A stretch of DNA of 64,000 nucleotides from Salvator merianae (GCA_003586115.2 QVOM02000126.1:8834056-8898055); one strand, 5' to 3'. Positions 1-11,321 are shown, numbered from the stretch's first letter. Notes: generated by a model not told the origin, from the sequence alone. Translations and numbers: made by a program.

Positions 1-616
1 CAGCTGCAAAAAAGGCAAACACCATCCTGGGCTGTATCAAGAGGAGTATAGAGTCTAGATCACGAGAAGTAATTGTCCCACTTTACTCTTCCTTGCTCAG
101 ACCTCATCTGGAGTATTGTGTCCAGTTCTGGGCGCCCCAGTTTAAAAGGGACATTGACAAACTGGAACAAGTTCAGAGAAGGGCGACCAAAATGGTGAGC
201 GGTCTGCAAACCATGTCCTACGAGGAACGGTTAAAGGATCTAGGAATGTTTAGTCTGCAGAAGAGAAGACTGAGAGGAGACATGATTGCTGTTTTCAAGT
301 ATCTGAAGGGCTGTCACAGTGCAGAAGGATTGTCCCTATTCTCAGTTGCACAAGAAGGAAGGACTAGAAACAATGGGATGAAAATTCAAGGGAGTAGATA
401 CAGGCTAGATATTAGGAAAAACTTTCTGAGCGTAAGGGCAATCAGTCACTGGAACAGGTTACCACAGGAGGTGGTGGGCTCTCCTTCACTGGAGGTCTTC
501 AAGGAGAGGCTGGACGAATATCTGTCTGGGATGCTTTAGTGAATCCTGCATTGAGCAGGGGGTTGGACTCGATGACCCTGGAGGTCCCTTCCAACTCTAT
601 GATTCTATGATTCTAT
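1..616 (+). mobile_element. CR1 LINE, 3' end (5' part lies outside the window)
   Basis: This is a 3'-terminal piece of a chicken-repeat-1 type LINE. It holds an open RT C-terminus (3-539), a short 3' UTR with the block 'ttggactcgatgaccctgg', and the diagnostic tail of ATTCTATG octamers ending at 616. The same block recurs reversed at 7054, 46012 and 49203 and forward at 62325, so this family is repeated at least five times here. It runs off the left edge, so 5' truncation cannot be judged. Confidence 0.92.
3..539 (+). CDS. CR1 ORF2 reverse transcriptase, C-terminal part (partial)
   Basis: A frame open from base 3 to the TAG at 537-539 (178 codons) encodes the C-terminal part of a CR1-type ORF2 protein, downstream of the RT catalytic core. 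Visible family signatures are '[14 protein letters not shown]', '[12 protein letters not shown]', '[15 protein letters not shown]', '[18 protein letters not shown]' and the ending '[17 protein letters not shown]'. In an intact LINE, ORF2 carries an endonuclease and an RT that copy the element by target-primed reverse transcription. Only the region after the catalytic YXDD box is present here. The absence of stops over 178 codons suggests a fairly young copy. The start lies outside the window, so no start codon is assigned. It is not a host gene. Confidence 0.85.
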   Translation, partial: AAKKANTILGCIKRSIESRSREVIVPLYSSLLRPHLEYCVQFWAPQFKRDIDKLEQVQRRATKMVSGLQTMSYEERLKDLGMFSLQKRRLRGDMIAVFKYLKGCHSAEGLSLFSVAQEGRTRNNGMKIQGSRYRLDIRKNFLSVRAISHWNRLPQEVVGSPSLEVFKERLDEYLSGML

Positions 617-1531
617 ATGGAGGCTACTTTAGAATACTGTACGTTCCCGATGTTGGTGGATAAGGTTCAGAAGGAACGTAGGGGCCTTCTAGACATCTGC
701 TTCAATACTATTCAAACTGAATGTAATTATGTTTCGAACATGTAGGCTCAAATTTCAGCATGTTTGGACACCCGTGTTTTGACATCTGTTGCGGCGTTCC
801 TCAAAGCAGCTGGATGTGGATGCCAGCTGGGATCTTTGAACTCAGATGAAGTCCAGCTGCTTTTGGAACATGGGTATCTGCTGCCTCCTTCCCAAGGCCT
901 CTTCCCAAGGGGAGAGGGCAAACAGGGTAGGAAAGGGAATCCAGTTTCCCTTAGCAGGGCCTCTGCACCACCCAAAGTGAGCTCTGTATAGCTACCACGG
1001 CATGGCTGTCACCACTGCTGCCTGTGAAAAACACCCCAAAGGACTTGGGGTGGTGACCGTAGCAGGTTTCTCCTTAACAGTGGTGATTTGTGCCCTAAAA
1101 ATGCCCACCCAAAGTGAGCATCATGGAACTATCACTGGTGCAGCTGCTGCTGCCGCTGCTGTGGCCAATAAGAAACCATCCCCAGGCACACGGAGATGTT
1201 TGCAGAGGTGTCTCTCATCCCTGTTTTCCAATCTCCTGCACAGAGGAGGGGAGGAAGGGAGCTTCGGCTCAGCAGGCATCCCAAGAAGTGTGCCTGTTAA
1301 CAATCGACTGAGAACACAACTGGCATTCGGTTTACATCTGGGTGGGAGCATCCTTTCTTCAAACTGCATCCATGCAGAATCTCCCACAGAGAGCTATATA
1401 AAGTCTTGTTCTTAGACATGGCAGCGAAGTCCCCCTGTACTGAACCAGGAGGTTTGCTTCAACCACTCTCAACTGTAGACACCTCTTTGCAGGCTATAAC
1501 TAAGGGCTTTATGACTGATTCACCTACATCT
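617..1531. other. Unassigned stretch
   Basis: No repeat family or gene could be recognised. Short frames on both strands (for example 1002-1415) are low in recognisable motifs and overlap one another on opposite strands. Confidence 0.5.
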
Positions 1532-1770
1532 AGGGCTGCCTTCAGACGCCACCCGAATATAGCGCCAATAGGAGATATTCCGAAGAAAAACCCCTCTGGA
1601 ACGTCCACCTGTTGGCTAGACAGCACAGGAGACTGTGCTGTCTGTGCACTTTTTGGTACGCAGACTTCTGGGTATTTCACTCCTGTGTATGCACAGGGGT
1701 TGCACACATCCAGGTATCGGAATAACCAGATGTGTGTGAACCCACCACTGGGTACGCATAGTGAGTATGC
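1532..1770 (+). mobile_element. Group H TIR element, fragment
   Basis: It starts with a variant of the H terminus (GGCTGCATCCAGAC consensus; here 'ggctgccttcagac'). It contains H-type interior motifs such as 'gggtatttcac' and 'ccagatgtgtgtg', also seen near 14000 and 39570. The right end is not visible; group B sequence follows. Confidence 0.45.
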
Positions 1771-1807
1771 ACAGTGGTCAGAACAAAGGTGGTGGCGCAG
1801 TCTACAA

Positions 1808-1956
1808 GGTAAGTGATAGCGATTTAGCTGTCCACAGCTAGTAGTGTTTGGGAGTGTCTGCAGATGCTCCTGGACACTGAGGTCTCTGCATAGTGTGGAC
1901 TCACTGTGCTAGTGAGCGTGCAGGCACTGATTAACATGTAAGTTTGAACAGGCCCT
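1808..1956 (+). mobile_element. Group B TIR element, right-end fragment
   Basis: It matches the right third of group B, with 'ccacagctagtag' and 'gggagtgtctgcagatgctcc', and closes with a TIR-like 'gtttgaacaggccc'. The left part is absent. Confidence 0.6.
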
Positions 1957-2361
1957 ATGGTGCAGACTGGAAAAGAGACTCTCTGATCAGAGCCATAAAG
2001 CCCCTGTCTGTTTTCTGTTTGTTCTCAAGGGAGAAGGGCTGTTATATATAGTCTGATGAATGCTATTGATTGCCACACATTGGTTCTGAGAGAAGGAGAA
2101 AGGGGTGGGAGCAGTCTAGGAGCAAATATTTGTATAGGCTAAGAAAAGGGGTTGGACTGACAAACTAATATTCAGGAAACCACTTTGAAACAAGTTAAAA
2201 CAGGTTACAGATGATACAGTTTAAACTGCCATTTTCTGTGGATTCATCACTTGCGTAAAGTTTCGGATGTGAACACCCCACATTGAAGATTGGTGGAAAT
2301 CAATATATTTTTACTGTCTAAACCTGGGCTGATAAACACACGGTTATCATTTAAAACAGAG
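1957..2361. other. Unassigned stretch
   Basis: No gene or known repeat recognised. Confidence 0.45.
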
Positions 2362-2555
2362 AAAATGCTTATGCTTAAATATAATGCTTAAATTGGGTCT
2401 GCAACGTAAACATTTTTTAATCAAATGTAAGAATTTTCTTCATCTATCTTTTAAATCCTGTGGTTTGTATATGAGGAAGAAAAGTCTTACATTTGATTAA
2501 AAAATGTTTACGTTGCAGACCCAATTTAAGCATTATATTTAAGCATAAGCATTTT
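2362..2555. repeat. Long perfect inverted repeat (hairpin)
   Basis: Bases 2362-2432 and 2485-2555 are exact reverse complements over 71 bp. With two mismatches the pairing extends inward to 2444 and 2473, giving arms of 83 bp around a 28-bp loop. Arms are AT-rich. The ends do not resemble the 14-bp termini of the other elements, and no target duplication is obvious. Identical arms imply a recent origin or ongoing correction. It could be a fold-back MITE or a replication template-switch product. Confidence 0.95.
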
Positions 2556-2812
2556 GAGAACTGCAACAAGAGATTTTTCCTTTGCTTTTAAATCTGCTGT
2601 TTCCTCTCATCCCTGCCCTGCAATCTTCCTTCCTACAGCAGGTGGAGAAACAAATCCAAGGATAAGAGGAAAAAACAGATGAAACGATTCTCATGTGAGA
2701 GCAGATTTAAAGGCCACATGCGGGACCTCTGATTTTCAGCTTGCCAGAAAATTTCCCCCAAAGAGAATTACATCTGCAAAGAAATGCACAAAAGAGTTTA
2801 ATAGAACTAAAT

Positions 2813-3370
2813 GGGCCTGTTCGCACTTCACAAGAGGAACATTTTTGTCCGCTCACTAGAATGGAGGTTCGCACTCACGCGTGCACGCAACGCTCCCGAT
2901 TTGCACCGAGGCTCACCTGATACATACCTGAAGCTGGGGAAGGCTAGACAAGTAATTTGCTGTCTTGATTTCGACCTGCGAGATCAAGTGCAGATCAGGG
3001 TAGGTGCTTTTGCACTGCTTCCTGGCTCGAAATGGTAGCAGGGAGGGGCTGGTGCAGCCGCGCAGATGCAGTCTGCTGCTTTACAACCCAATTTGCCCTT
3101 TGGGCTTCACACCCTGGCTGCCGTTTCAAAGACAACTCCGAAAGGAGCTGCTCTAACTTCAAAGCAGTAGCTCTATCTTCGCATCCATGTCTCTATGATT
3201 CGTGACCTCACTTCCTGCCTAGTGGATTCCCATCCGCACCACTCCCTCTGCTGGTCAGCTTGGAGTTGCTTCCTGGCTGGCAAGTGCACATAGCGCTCAA
3301 CAGACTCCATCTTCACCAGCCTAAAGCCTGCTAATTAGAACGTTCTCCTTCGGTAAGTGCGAAAACGCTC
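2813..3370 (+). mobile_element. Group A TIR element, complete, 3-bp duplication AAT
   Basis: The left terminus is 'gggcctgttcgcac' and the right terminus 'gtgcgaaaacgctc'. Flanking AAT at 2810-2812 and 3371-3373 is the target duplication. The length is 558 bp. The interior shares 'cacctgat', 'aagctggggaag', 'tgctggtcagctt' and a tandem 'gtagctctat' motif with the copy at 20550. No coding capacity is seen. The 14-bp TIR and 3-bp duplication suggest a non-autonomous PIF/Harbinger element. Confidence 0.8.
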
Positions 3371-3418
3371 AATGTCTTCCTGAATCAATAGTTTGTTACT
3401 GCTTAGCACTGCAATTTA

Positions 3419-3546
3419 GACTCTTTCTGCACTGGGCCTTATTCCGGATTATATCCCAGAATAGGGGCTTCCTGTCTACATGCTAATGCAAAATACGGCA
3501 GGCTCCCCAGATATAATCTGGAATAATACCCAGTGCAGAAAGGGCC
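3419..3546. mobile_element. Group C hairpin MITE, duplication TTA
   Basis: A 128-bp palindromic element with ends 'gactctttctgcac' and 'gtgcagaaagggcc'. TTA lies directly outside both ends (3416-3418, 3547-3549), the classic PIF/Harbinger target. Both arms carry the 'ggattatatcccagaata' type motif in opposite orientation. It is a shortened relative of the 180-bp copies at 17321 and 36848. Confidence 0.8.
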
Positions 3547-3639
3547 TTAGTAATGCTAATTCTACCTCAAGACTAAAGATGCATCCAAACACTTTGTTTA
3601 CAGCAGTGACATTGAGAACCGCTCCAGGTGATGAGAGGA

Positions 3640-4094
3640 AAATGCGAGTTTGTTTGCATCTCACCATTTCCTCTTGCCATCCCTACCAAATGTCAGGGCA
3701 ACCTTGCAGGACAGAGGACATTTACCTTGTCTGGATATTGGCTTGTACCATGACACACTGCATACATCCGAGCATTTCGTTGGCGCAAAATATCCAGAAG
3801 TGCGCAATTGCGCCCTCCTTGCATGTGTGGCAGCCATTTCCAGATTGTTTTTGGCTTTGCGCATGTGCGCTGGCCATTTTCAGGCCAAGATCATGGGAGC
3901 AAGTGTCCAGACCGGTAAACCATATTGCTAATTGGGAAAAACCTGTGAAGGGAGTTGGTTTATCCCAAATAGCGATAACATGGGATTCTACCCCTTTTTC
4001 GTGTGGCCGTGTTGGAATTGTCATGGATATGTATGGAAATCCCAACACAGCCCCAGGATAATCCTGTGTTTTAGACCCTGTCTGGACGGGGCCT
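3640..4094 (-). mobile_element. Group H TIR element, reversed
   Basis: It closes with 'gtctggacggggcc', a reversed H terminus, and contains 'ccaggataatcc', 'tgcgcatgtgcgctggcca' and 'gggattctacccc', all shared with the copy at 62.7-63.06 kb. The left boundary is approximate. Confidence 0.5.
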
Positions 4095-4608
4095 ATATCA
4101 ACATGGTCAAACATATTCATTCTCCTTTGGCTCATCAGTTTCAATGACACAAAAATACCTGGGTGCTAGAAGAGCAAATGCATTTGCAGAGGAAGCAGCA
4201 TTTGTCACATTAACGCAGAAGTCGGGAGGGCAGGATTCCTTCCCTCATTAGCGAACTCTTGCCCTGCCCCTCAGTTCCAATTTGATGGAATGGTTCACCA
4301 ATCAGGTGGTGGATCGACGAGCAGACTTCCTTCCACAACTTCCCTTTTTTATTTTTTATATTTTCATAGGAAAGAGACAATTTATGCCATATTGGGGTGA
4401 TGTTTTTCTACTTTCCCCTACCCTTTGCATCAGGGCCCTTCACTGAGTTTATCTCTGGTGTGCATGGTGAGTGTTGTCTGACTTCCTGCTGGGCGACAGA
4501 GGAGGTTGGATCCAGAGGTGGGACTGGATAGACAGGTGAGCAATCACTGCCTTCCAGCATTTGCTAGGGAGTGAGATGGGAGTAAAATAAACAGAAAACT
4601 ACAACAAA
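4095..4608. other. Unassigned stretch
   Basis: Nothing recognised. Confidence 0.45.
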
Positions 4609-5014
4609 GGACCTGTTCGCACTTTGTTGCTAGCGAGCGTCTGTACGCTCACTAGCACGGTGTGTCTGCACTCTACGGCAGCCTCAGCGTTCGAGAGTGT
4701 CTGCAGACATTCCTGAACACTACTAGCTGGACTGTTCCTGGTCAGCAGCGTTCACACATGATTTGGGTGCGAACACTGCAGGACATGGCTGTGGCTGTGC
4801 AGTTGTGCGCCCCATCCCTGGTTGCCATGGCAGCATCTGACTGTTTCCATAGCTGTTGTCATGGCGGCCGGCCAGCATCTGCACTGCAAGGTCTGGAAGT
4901 CCAGTTCCGGACTGTTCCAGCCCTTGTAGTGCAGATGGCTGCTGCACCACTGGGTCTGTTCCAGCATAGAATGGTATAATTTTATCATTCTGTGTTGGAC
5001 AGTGCGAACAGTCC
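4609..5014 (-). mobile_element. Group B TIR element, complete
   Basis: The ends are 'ggacctgttcgcac' and 'gtgcgaacagtccc'. CAAA follows the right end and precedes the left end, so a 3-4-bp duplication is likely. B motifs appear in order: 'gagtgtctgcagac', 'ctactagctg', 'ggtcagcagcgttc', 'ttgccatgg'. It also has a short inner palindrome near the right end (around 'tagaatggtataatt'). Orientation is opposite to the copy at 59783. Confidence 0.75.
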
Positions 5015-6261
5015 CCAAAATACTGCCGATATAGACAACATCTGATGCTGGAAAAGCTGGCATAATTTTGATCTTTTTCTTTGCACATCAAGATCCCAAT
5101 ATTTCATACCTAAATCAAAACTGGAACACTGCCACCCCAACAGGATGATCTGGACGGTGCCTAAGAGTGGAGTGGTACAGCTTGAAGAAATTCATTCATC
5201 TTCTTTTTATTTATATATATTTATATCTGAGGTTGGCTCTGACAATCCCATGCAGGGCACCGTTTGGGTAGCCTTGGTCTGCCCTAGGAAAAAGAGGGAA
5301 GGCAGTTTTCTTCCAGTTTTTAAAAGCTGCACAAATGGCATTTTTGTGCTTACTTACTAATGGATAATTACTGAAAAATAAACTAAAAAATAAATCTGGG
5401 TGTGACGCAGTGGAGGTGGCAATCAGATATGGGTGATCTCACTGTTTGTGTGCCAGGACAGATACAATCTCTTTAAAGAAAAACATACAATCTTCAATCA
5501 GGGCTGCTCCACTGAAATGGAGGAAGGAAATTATTTTAAAGAGAAATGTAAAGGTCCACCTTCCTATGCATCTCCTGCAGCAACAGTGATGGCAAACACC
5601 CTATCCACCTCGGATTGCTGCGTAATTGAGCAGTAACCCTTCTTGTGTTCTCAGTTAAAAAAACAAAGCAAATTTAAAAAATGCCACTTGGCAGTTAAAG
5701 AGGAGAGGGATCAGAGGCAGCAAACTCCTTCTGAGCTGCGAGGAAAAGGGCTTTGCAGTTTATGCCTTTGATCCTCAGTCCAGCAGCTAGTTGGGTGGAT
5801 CATTACCAAAGTATTTGATTTTCTTCTGTCCAGGAACTAGGGGTAGTGGACTATTTCTAGACTCACAAGCAGAGATGAGTTTGACAGCGGAGGGAGAACT
5901 GAACCAGCAATTCAGTAGTAGTGCTTGAACTCAGAAAGTTGCAGCAAACTAGGCTTTGATATGTAATGCATTAACACCCCCTTTGCCAGTGATTTTCTGG
6001 TTTCAAAAGCTACCCGTAAATTGTTCCTACCCTTGCATATCAGTGACCACTAGGGATTGCTCTTCTTTCCAGTGACATAGGCCTGGCCACAGGGCACTTC
6101 CATCACATAAAGTGTCACACAACATGCCTTACATCTGTATCAGGGCTCAAAATGTCTTTTTAGGAGTGTGCCTTTAAGAGCTCTGAAGGCACCTTTAGAG
6201 CATTGAGAACAATGTGGATTTCAAAAAGCTACTTGGTAAAACAAGGGTTTGTGCTGAAGAA
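5015..6261. other. Unassigned stretch
   Basis: About 1.2 kb in which I recognise no element and no coding exon. Confidence 0.45.
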
Positions 6262-6606
6262 TAGGGATGTGCATGAACAAAATTCACATTTTCATTTTGC
6301 TGTAAAAGCAAAAACCTGTATTTTCACTTTGTCAGTGAATCGCAGCTGCAAAACCCCACTCTTTTACATTTGTTTTCATGATTTTCACGATGTTTTTCCC
6401 ATTGAGATGCCCTTTTCATGGGGAAGAACGCAGCAAAAACATGAATATTCAACTGAATAATTCATTTACGCAAAGGGGGCAACTGGTTTGTTTCAACTGC
6501 ATTTTGGAAACGTGAAAAACCGCATTTTTTGATTCGATGCACATATCTGCGGATGTGAAATATTCAATTGAGTTTGCGAACGTGAATGTAATTTGGCACA
6601 TCTCTA
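6262..6606. mobile_element. Group K hAT element, 8-bp duplication
   Basis: A 345-bp AT-rich element with ends 'tagggatgtgca' and 'ggcacatctcta'. The flanking 8-mers ctgaagaa (6254-6261) and ctggagaa (6607-6614) match at 7 of 8 positions, as expected for a hAT insertion. A second copy lies at 56997. No transposase is present. Confidence 0.8.
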
Positions 6607-6644
6607 CTGGAGAACTTTCCACAAACAACCTGATAAATGGCATT

Positions 6645-6722
6645 GTTTATAAAGCCGCTTTGAGTCAGCTTCGGCCGAGAAAAGCGGGGTATAAAAACCA
6701 AGTTTTTCTTCTTCTTCTTCTT
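6645..6722 (+). mobile_element. SINE 3' end fragment
   Basis: It reads 'agccgctttgagtcagctt' and 'gcggggtataaaaacc' and ends in (TTC)n, identical in type to the 3' ends of the SINEs at 18578, 37438 and 41328. The tRNA-like head is missing. Confidence 0.8.
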
Positions 6723-7053
6723 GTTTCAGGGAAAAAAAAGTGAAAACCCAAGTCTGGGAAACTGGGTTGTTTTCAGAAAAAGGCTTCAAATGCAAGTCTG
6801 GGAAAGAAGCAGCTACAAATGGGGGACAGCGGACAGAAGCAGGCAAAACAGGAAAAAAGGGACGTCCATGAACCTTATTTGTAGAAGTGCCACAAACATG
6901 CCATTAAAGGCTGTGCTGGACTTTCACTGCAAAGGTATTGCAAGGAAGCTGTGAAGAGCCACTGTGCTTTTTTATGAAATTTCACTGCATTGATCAGTGG
7001 GCAAGCTTGGCCAGCTCACTGCAAGCCTGCTCTCTGCAAGCCCAGTCCAGCAT

Positions 7054-7396
7054 ATAGAATCATGGAATCATAGAATCATAGAGTTGTAGAATCATAGAAT
7101 CATAGAGTTGGAATGGACCTCCAGGGTCATCGAGTCCAACCCGCTGCTCAATGCAGGATTCACTCAACCATCCCAGACAGATGTCCGTCCAGCCTCTCCT
7201 TGAAGACCTCCAGCGAAGGAGAGCCCACCACCTCCTGTGGCAACCTGTTCCAGTGACTGATTGCCCTTACGGTCAGAAAGTTTTTTCTCATATCTAGCCT
7301 GTATCTACTCCCTTGAAGTTTCATCCCGTTGTTTCTAGTCCTTCCTTCTTGTGTAAGTGAGAATGGGGCCGACCCCTCTGCACTGTGACAGCCCTA
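7054..7396 (-). mobile_element. CR1 LINE 3' end, reversed
   Basis: It opens with reversed ATTCTATG octamers ('gaatcatagaatcatag'), followed by the complement of the CR1 3' UTR and RT C-terminus seen at 1-616. The 5' truncation is near 7396 ('cactgtgacagccct'). Confidence 0.9.
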
Positions 7397-8450
7397 TTTG
7401 GAAGTCAGAGAAGGATCTGGTTGCGCAGAATAAACATGACACTTTCAGAGAGTCCCGCAGTCAGCTGAGTCAAATTTCCCAGTGTTCTCAGGTGTCTATT
7501 GTGCTGTCTCTTTCTGCTGTATTGGTGGACAAGGTCGTTCGAGGGTGCCTTCAGAAAAGCACAGGTGTTTGCATAAGATGCCTCATCGGAGCTATATGTG
7601 GTTGCAGTCTTAGTTGAAGATGCAGTTTCAGAGGGGTTGAAAGAGGCTTTGGTGGAAGCGTTTTTTTGGATTTGGGTTCCACCCTGGCAGCAACATGGTA
7701 TCTGGTGCATCCTGCAGCCAGTTCAAATCTGCACCATTTCTGAGATGTAGACAGTCCCTAAGGTTTAAGAGGAGATCATAAATAAATGAATAATACAAGG
7801 GGTATCTTTAAAAGATCTTATACCCTGTCACAGCTGGCTAAGAAACAGTCTACTTGTTCTGATGTGAGCGAATAATTGTTTAATTATACTTTTATATCTC
7901 TGGTGTCCCTGGTGTCAGGATTTCTTAAATCAACACATGCCAAACGTACATTTGCTCTTTGTGGAAGGTGCCTGCACTCTGCTGCTAAAAAGGAAATTAA
8001 ATGGGAACAGCATGAGCTCAGGGTGACACACTGGCCTTTGCTGTATCGATCCCAGCCCTGATTTGGGGCTGGAGGTGTTTTTAATTATGAGCAGCCAAGT
8101 CGAGGTCTGCCTTGAAGCAGTGTTTTTGCCTGTAATGGAAAGTGAGTGGAGGATGCTGCAGAATTTCGGAAGAGTTCTGAACTGAAAGACGTGCTATCGC
8201 TGTTTCTTTTTTCTGGCTAAATTTCCAGGACACCAGTTCTGAAAGTGCCAGGTGTTAAAAGTAACACAAAGTCCCCTTAATATAAACAGAGAAGATTTGA
8301 GATTTATAGCTCTGAAATCCTCTGACTTTAGGTTGTAAGTTACTATTATGAGCATTCTATAAGTGACTTTGTGTATGTACAGAAATCCAAGGTGTAGGAC
8401 TAGCAAAGCTGTACATATGGGAGGAACACAGAAGAAAGCAACACTGATGT
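7397..8450. other. Unassigned stretch
   Basis: No gene or recognised repeat. Short frames lack known motifs. Confidence 0.45.
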
Positions 8451-8533
8451 CATAAGAACATAAGAAAAGCCCTGCTGGATCAGGCCATGGCCCATCTAGT
8501 CCAGCATCCTGTCTCACCCAATGGTTCATTTGG
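8451..8533 (-). mobile_element. CR1-clade LINE (GTTCTTAT-tail family), tail fragment
   Basis: A reversed 3' end: 'cataagaacataag', then 'ccatggcccatctagtccag', matching the end of the long LINE at 33340-35343. Confidence 0.85.
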
Positions 8534-9268
8534 TCACGGACCCAGGGCCTCACATCAGCTTCATATAACCTTCATGCCAACAGCAGTGGGCTCTGTGTGA
8601 ACAGAGGGTACTGTTTTTTGTGCCAGCAACTTGAGACAAAATGCAGACCTGGCATATGGGTTGCTGTGGCTCACTTTTTCCTTCCAGGACATGGAGATAA
8701 ATATGAATGGACTGTCTTGGGCTGCGATCACACAGAGTTCAAAAAAGCCCCTCTGAGGCGGCTCAGAGACTGTTCACAGGTAGGTTTGTTCTCATGCCAG
8801 TCTGCCCCTCCCATCTCTTGTGAACATACTAGGCTGGAAAATGTGGATTAAGGATGGGATAAGAACACACCACTGCCTCAAAGGTGCTTCTGAGCTGCTT
8901 TTTTTTTTTTGCTTTCCATGAACATAGCCTTACACAATGAAGGGTTTTAGCAGCTTTCTGGTCTTTACCCTTCAACTCACCAACAGTTTCACTTTGTTGG
9001 TGGTGTTAGAGTGACACAAATTCTCTTCTACACCTCCAAAGGCCTCTAAAGATCACACTGCCTTGTTGCCAGGAATGAGGTTAAATGTAGGTGCTAGTAC
9101 AGATGGTTTTTGAACCTGGAATGTTAAAGGATTGTTGAGTCTTTTTCTATAAGTAGCAAAATGGCCAGATCCTGTCCTTGTAGAAGTCAGCATCTGAGGA
9201 GAGGTACACAGCGATCTGAGAGAGCTTGAATCTGTGAAGGCTGGACAGCCACTTGTTGGAAATGTTTT
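8534..9268. other. Mostly unassigned; weak group E-like ends
   Basis: 'gcgatcacacagagttc' near 8723 resembles a degraded E terminus, but no partner end is clear. Nothing else is recognised. Confidence 0.3.
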
Positions 9269-9535
9269 CATAAGAACATAAGAGGAGCCCTGCTGGATTA
9301 GGCCACAGCCCATCTAGTCCAGCATCTTGTCTCACACAATGGCCCACCAATTGCTTCTGGGCATTCTCAAGCAGAAGGATAAAGGCAAGACCTTCACCTG
9401 CTCTTGACTCCCTACAAATGGCCTTCAGAGGCCTCCTGCCTGTCTCTCCACCCTGGAGAGAGTACCTTGGCATCCATTCTCGTAGCCATTGATACACCTG
9501 ACCTCCCTGAATCTGTCCAATCCATTCTTAAAGCT
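9269..9535 (-). mobile_element. CR1-clade LINE (GTTCTTAT-tail family), 3' end reversed
   Basis: About 265 bp of the 3' UTR and the very end of the RT frame, from the reversed tail to 'gtccaatccattcttaaag', which is the complement of the codons just before the 3' UTR in the copy ending at 35343. Confidence 0.88.
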
Positions 9536-9589
9536 ATATTTTTAATATTCATTCTTAAAGCTTTCACATGCGTTCCTTCAACGACTGGT

Positions 9590-9735
9590 GGAGATTTCTG
9601 CAGCCAGAAGCCCCTTTCCCTTTTGAAAGCTGGTTTAAAGACTCTGCTGCTTTTATATTTTTTTAATTCTGCTTTTAAGTATTTTAATTGGTGTGACCTG
9701 CCCTGAGGCCTCAGGTTGTAGGGTAAGAGCAAGTG
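9590..9735 (+). mobile_element. L2-like LINE 3' end fragment
   Basis: The segment 'ttttaattggtgtgacctg' followed by 'ccctgaggcctcaggttg' follows the L2 3' UTR pattern also seen near 42650 ('gtaacccac...ctgaag'). It is diverged. Confidence 0.5.
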
Positions 9736-10702
9736 GAAAGTGAGACATCCCAGCAGCTTCTGCATAATCCCTGGGGACCATGTTAGCTGCTACCAGGGAA
9801 AACGGGGTCTACAACTCCCTGGACTGGTCTGCTTACAGGATTCTGTCTGCTGGTCTGCTCCTCAGCACAAAAATGGTGCCAGGAAGCATGGCAATGAGAG
9901 ACCACTTGAAAGCAGTCCCCTGAGCATCCCCACCCCCCCAGTGGACTGGTCCAAGTGGTTCACGCAGCTGACACTATACCACCAGACTCCAGGAAATTGC
10001 CCTGGAAATGGGCCATTTCCAGCACGCTACAGTAATCCCTCCCAGCCTGCAACTTTGGAGACTGGGGAACCTGTGTTCCTGGCCTCCGGAGTTAGACTGG
10101 GACAGGGCTGAGGTGGAGTGGATGGTCCCTGGTGTGTGCTGCCCTCCACCACTCCAATCATTGCCCAGTGGAAATGGTCTGAGCCAAGACCAGCCTCCGC
10201 ATTGTGCACTGAAGAACACCAGGCTGCAGTTCTGTGCAGACTCACATGATGATTGACCCCACTGGAGACAGGGAATGATGCACACATTAGCCAATCCCAG
10301 CTTGGAACAGGTATGAAAGAGAAACGGAGAGTGGACTCAAATCCTGAGCTACAGGGTGAGTTGGGATGCTTCCCATTTTGGGTCAGTTGGCCCTGGCCAA
10401 CACCAAACAGTAAGTAGGGAGCAGTCTAGTTCACAGTCATCCTGATTATGTCCAGATGTATTTGTGTTTCTATTTAAATAGCACAAGTTACTCTACATAC
10501 ATTAATCAGCATGTGCAGGTTTTCTGCAATTCTGTTTCCTCTCCTTCACTCTGTTTCAGTGATGCAATTTCTCTAGCAGTGTGATGCAGAAATAGCTACA
10601 CTTTGGCCACATCGATACTCAAATGTGGTTGCAGTAAACTTACCTCTAGCTACTTGCAAAGAACCTTTTTGCAAATTTCATGTCACTGGTCCTGTCATTC
10701 TG
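9736..10702. other. Unassigned stretch
   Basis: Nearly 1 kb with no recognised repeat or exon. Several overlapping antisense frames around 10.0-10.3 kb show no protein-family motif. Confidence 0.4.
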
Positions 10703-10948
10703 TAGGTGTGATCTTTTTAAAGTTGTCCCATTAAGGAAAAGCATCCCATCCTCAGACACACAAAAATTGCCTTACAAACAGTTGTCCCAATATGTGACTG
10801 AAAATCTACCTTATTTTGCCACACTGCAGTCTACATTTGCATCCAAGTCAGGCAACACCTGCCCTGACTATGGATGCTGCCCACTGATTGGCCACTGGCT
10901 CACTCAAGATGGCAACCCCCTACCTCTTTGCTTACGTGGTTTCTCACC

Positions 10949-11321
10949 CACTGGCATAGCAAGGGGGGGCGCGGGTGGCGGTGCGCACTGGGTGGCGCCT
11001 TGTTGGGGGCGGCGCCCGCCTTTGACTTGGGCCCTCCCGCCCGCCCTGCGTCCGGTTTGCCTTTAGTCGGCTTACCGGTACGCTCGCTCACCTCGCTCGC
11101 CCCGCCCGCCGCTCGCTCACCTCGCTCGCCCTGCCCGCCGCTCGCTCACCTCGCTCGCCCCGCCCGCCGCTCGCTCGCCGTGCCTGCTGGCGTGCGCGCG
11201 CACGGCCATCATCACGGCGAGTAGGCAGCTGCAGGGCGGGGCGTCCTGCAGGGCGGGGCGCCCTGCTCGGCTTCCGCCGTTTGGTCCGCCCCGGGCGGCG
11301 GATCATGTAGCTACACCACTG
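10949..11321 (+). mobile_element. CpG-rich hAT element with exact 8-bp duplication TTCTCACC
   Basis: The termini are 'cactggcatagc' and 'gctacaccactg', variants of the hAT end CAGTGGCGTAGC. TTCTCACC at 10941-10948 is repeated exactly at 11322-11329. The 373-bp interior is extremely GC- and CpG-rich and contains a 29-bp minisatellite. A related copy sits at 18909-19183. Removing it and one duplication restores the group E sequence, proving insertion order. Confidence 0.88.
11081..11167. repeat. 29-bp GC-rich minisatellite, three units
   Basis: Three units (11081-11109, 11110-11138, 11139-11167) differ by a single C/T. A partial fourth follows. The unit begins 'cgctcgctcacctcgctcgc'. It lies inside the hAT element. 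Confidence 0.95.

Noticed and set aside
1002..1816. Two overlapping frames of ~137 codons
   Set aside because: No family motifs; the second runs into a group H element, and opposite-strand frames overlap both.
10950..11320. CpG island marking a host promoter
   Set aside because: The block is bounded by hAT ends and an exact 8-bp duplication, so it is an inserted transposon; no exon or ATG of interest follows.
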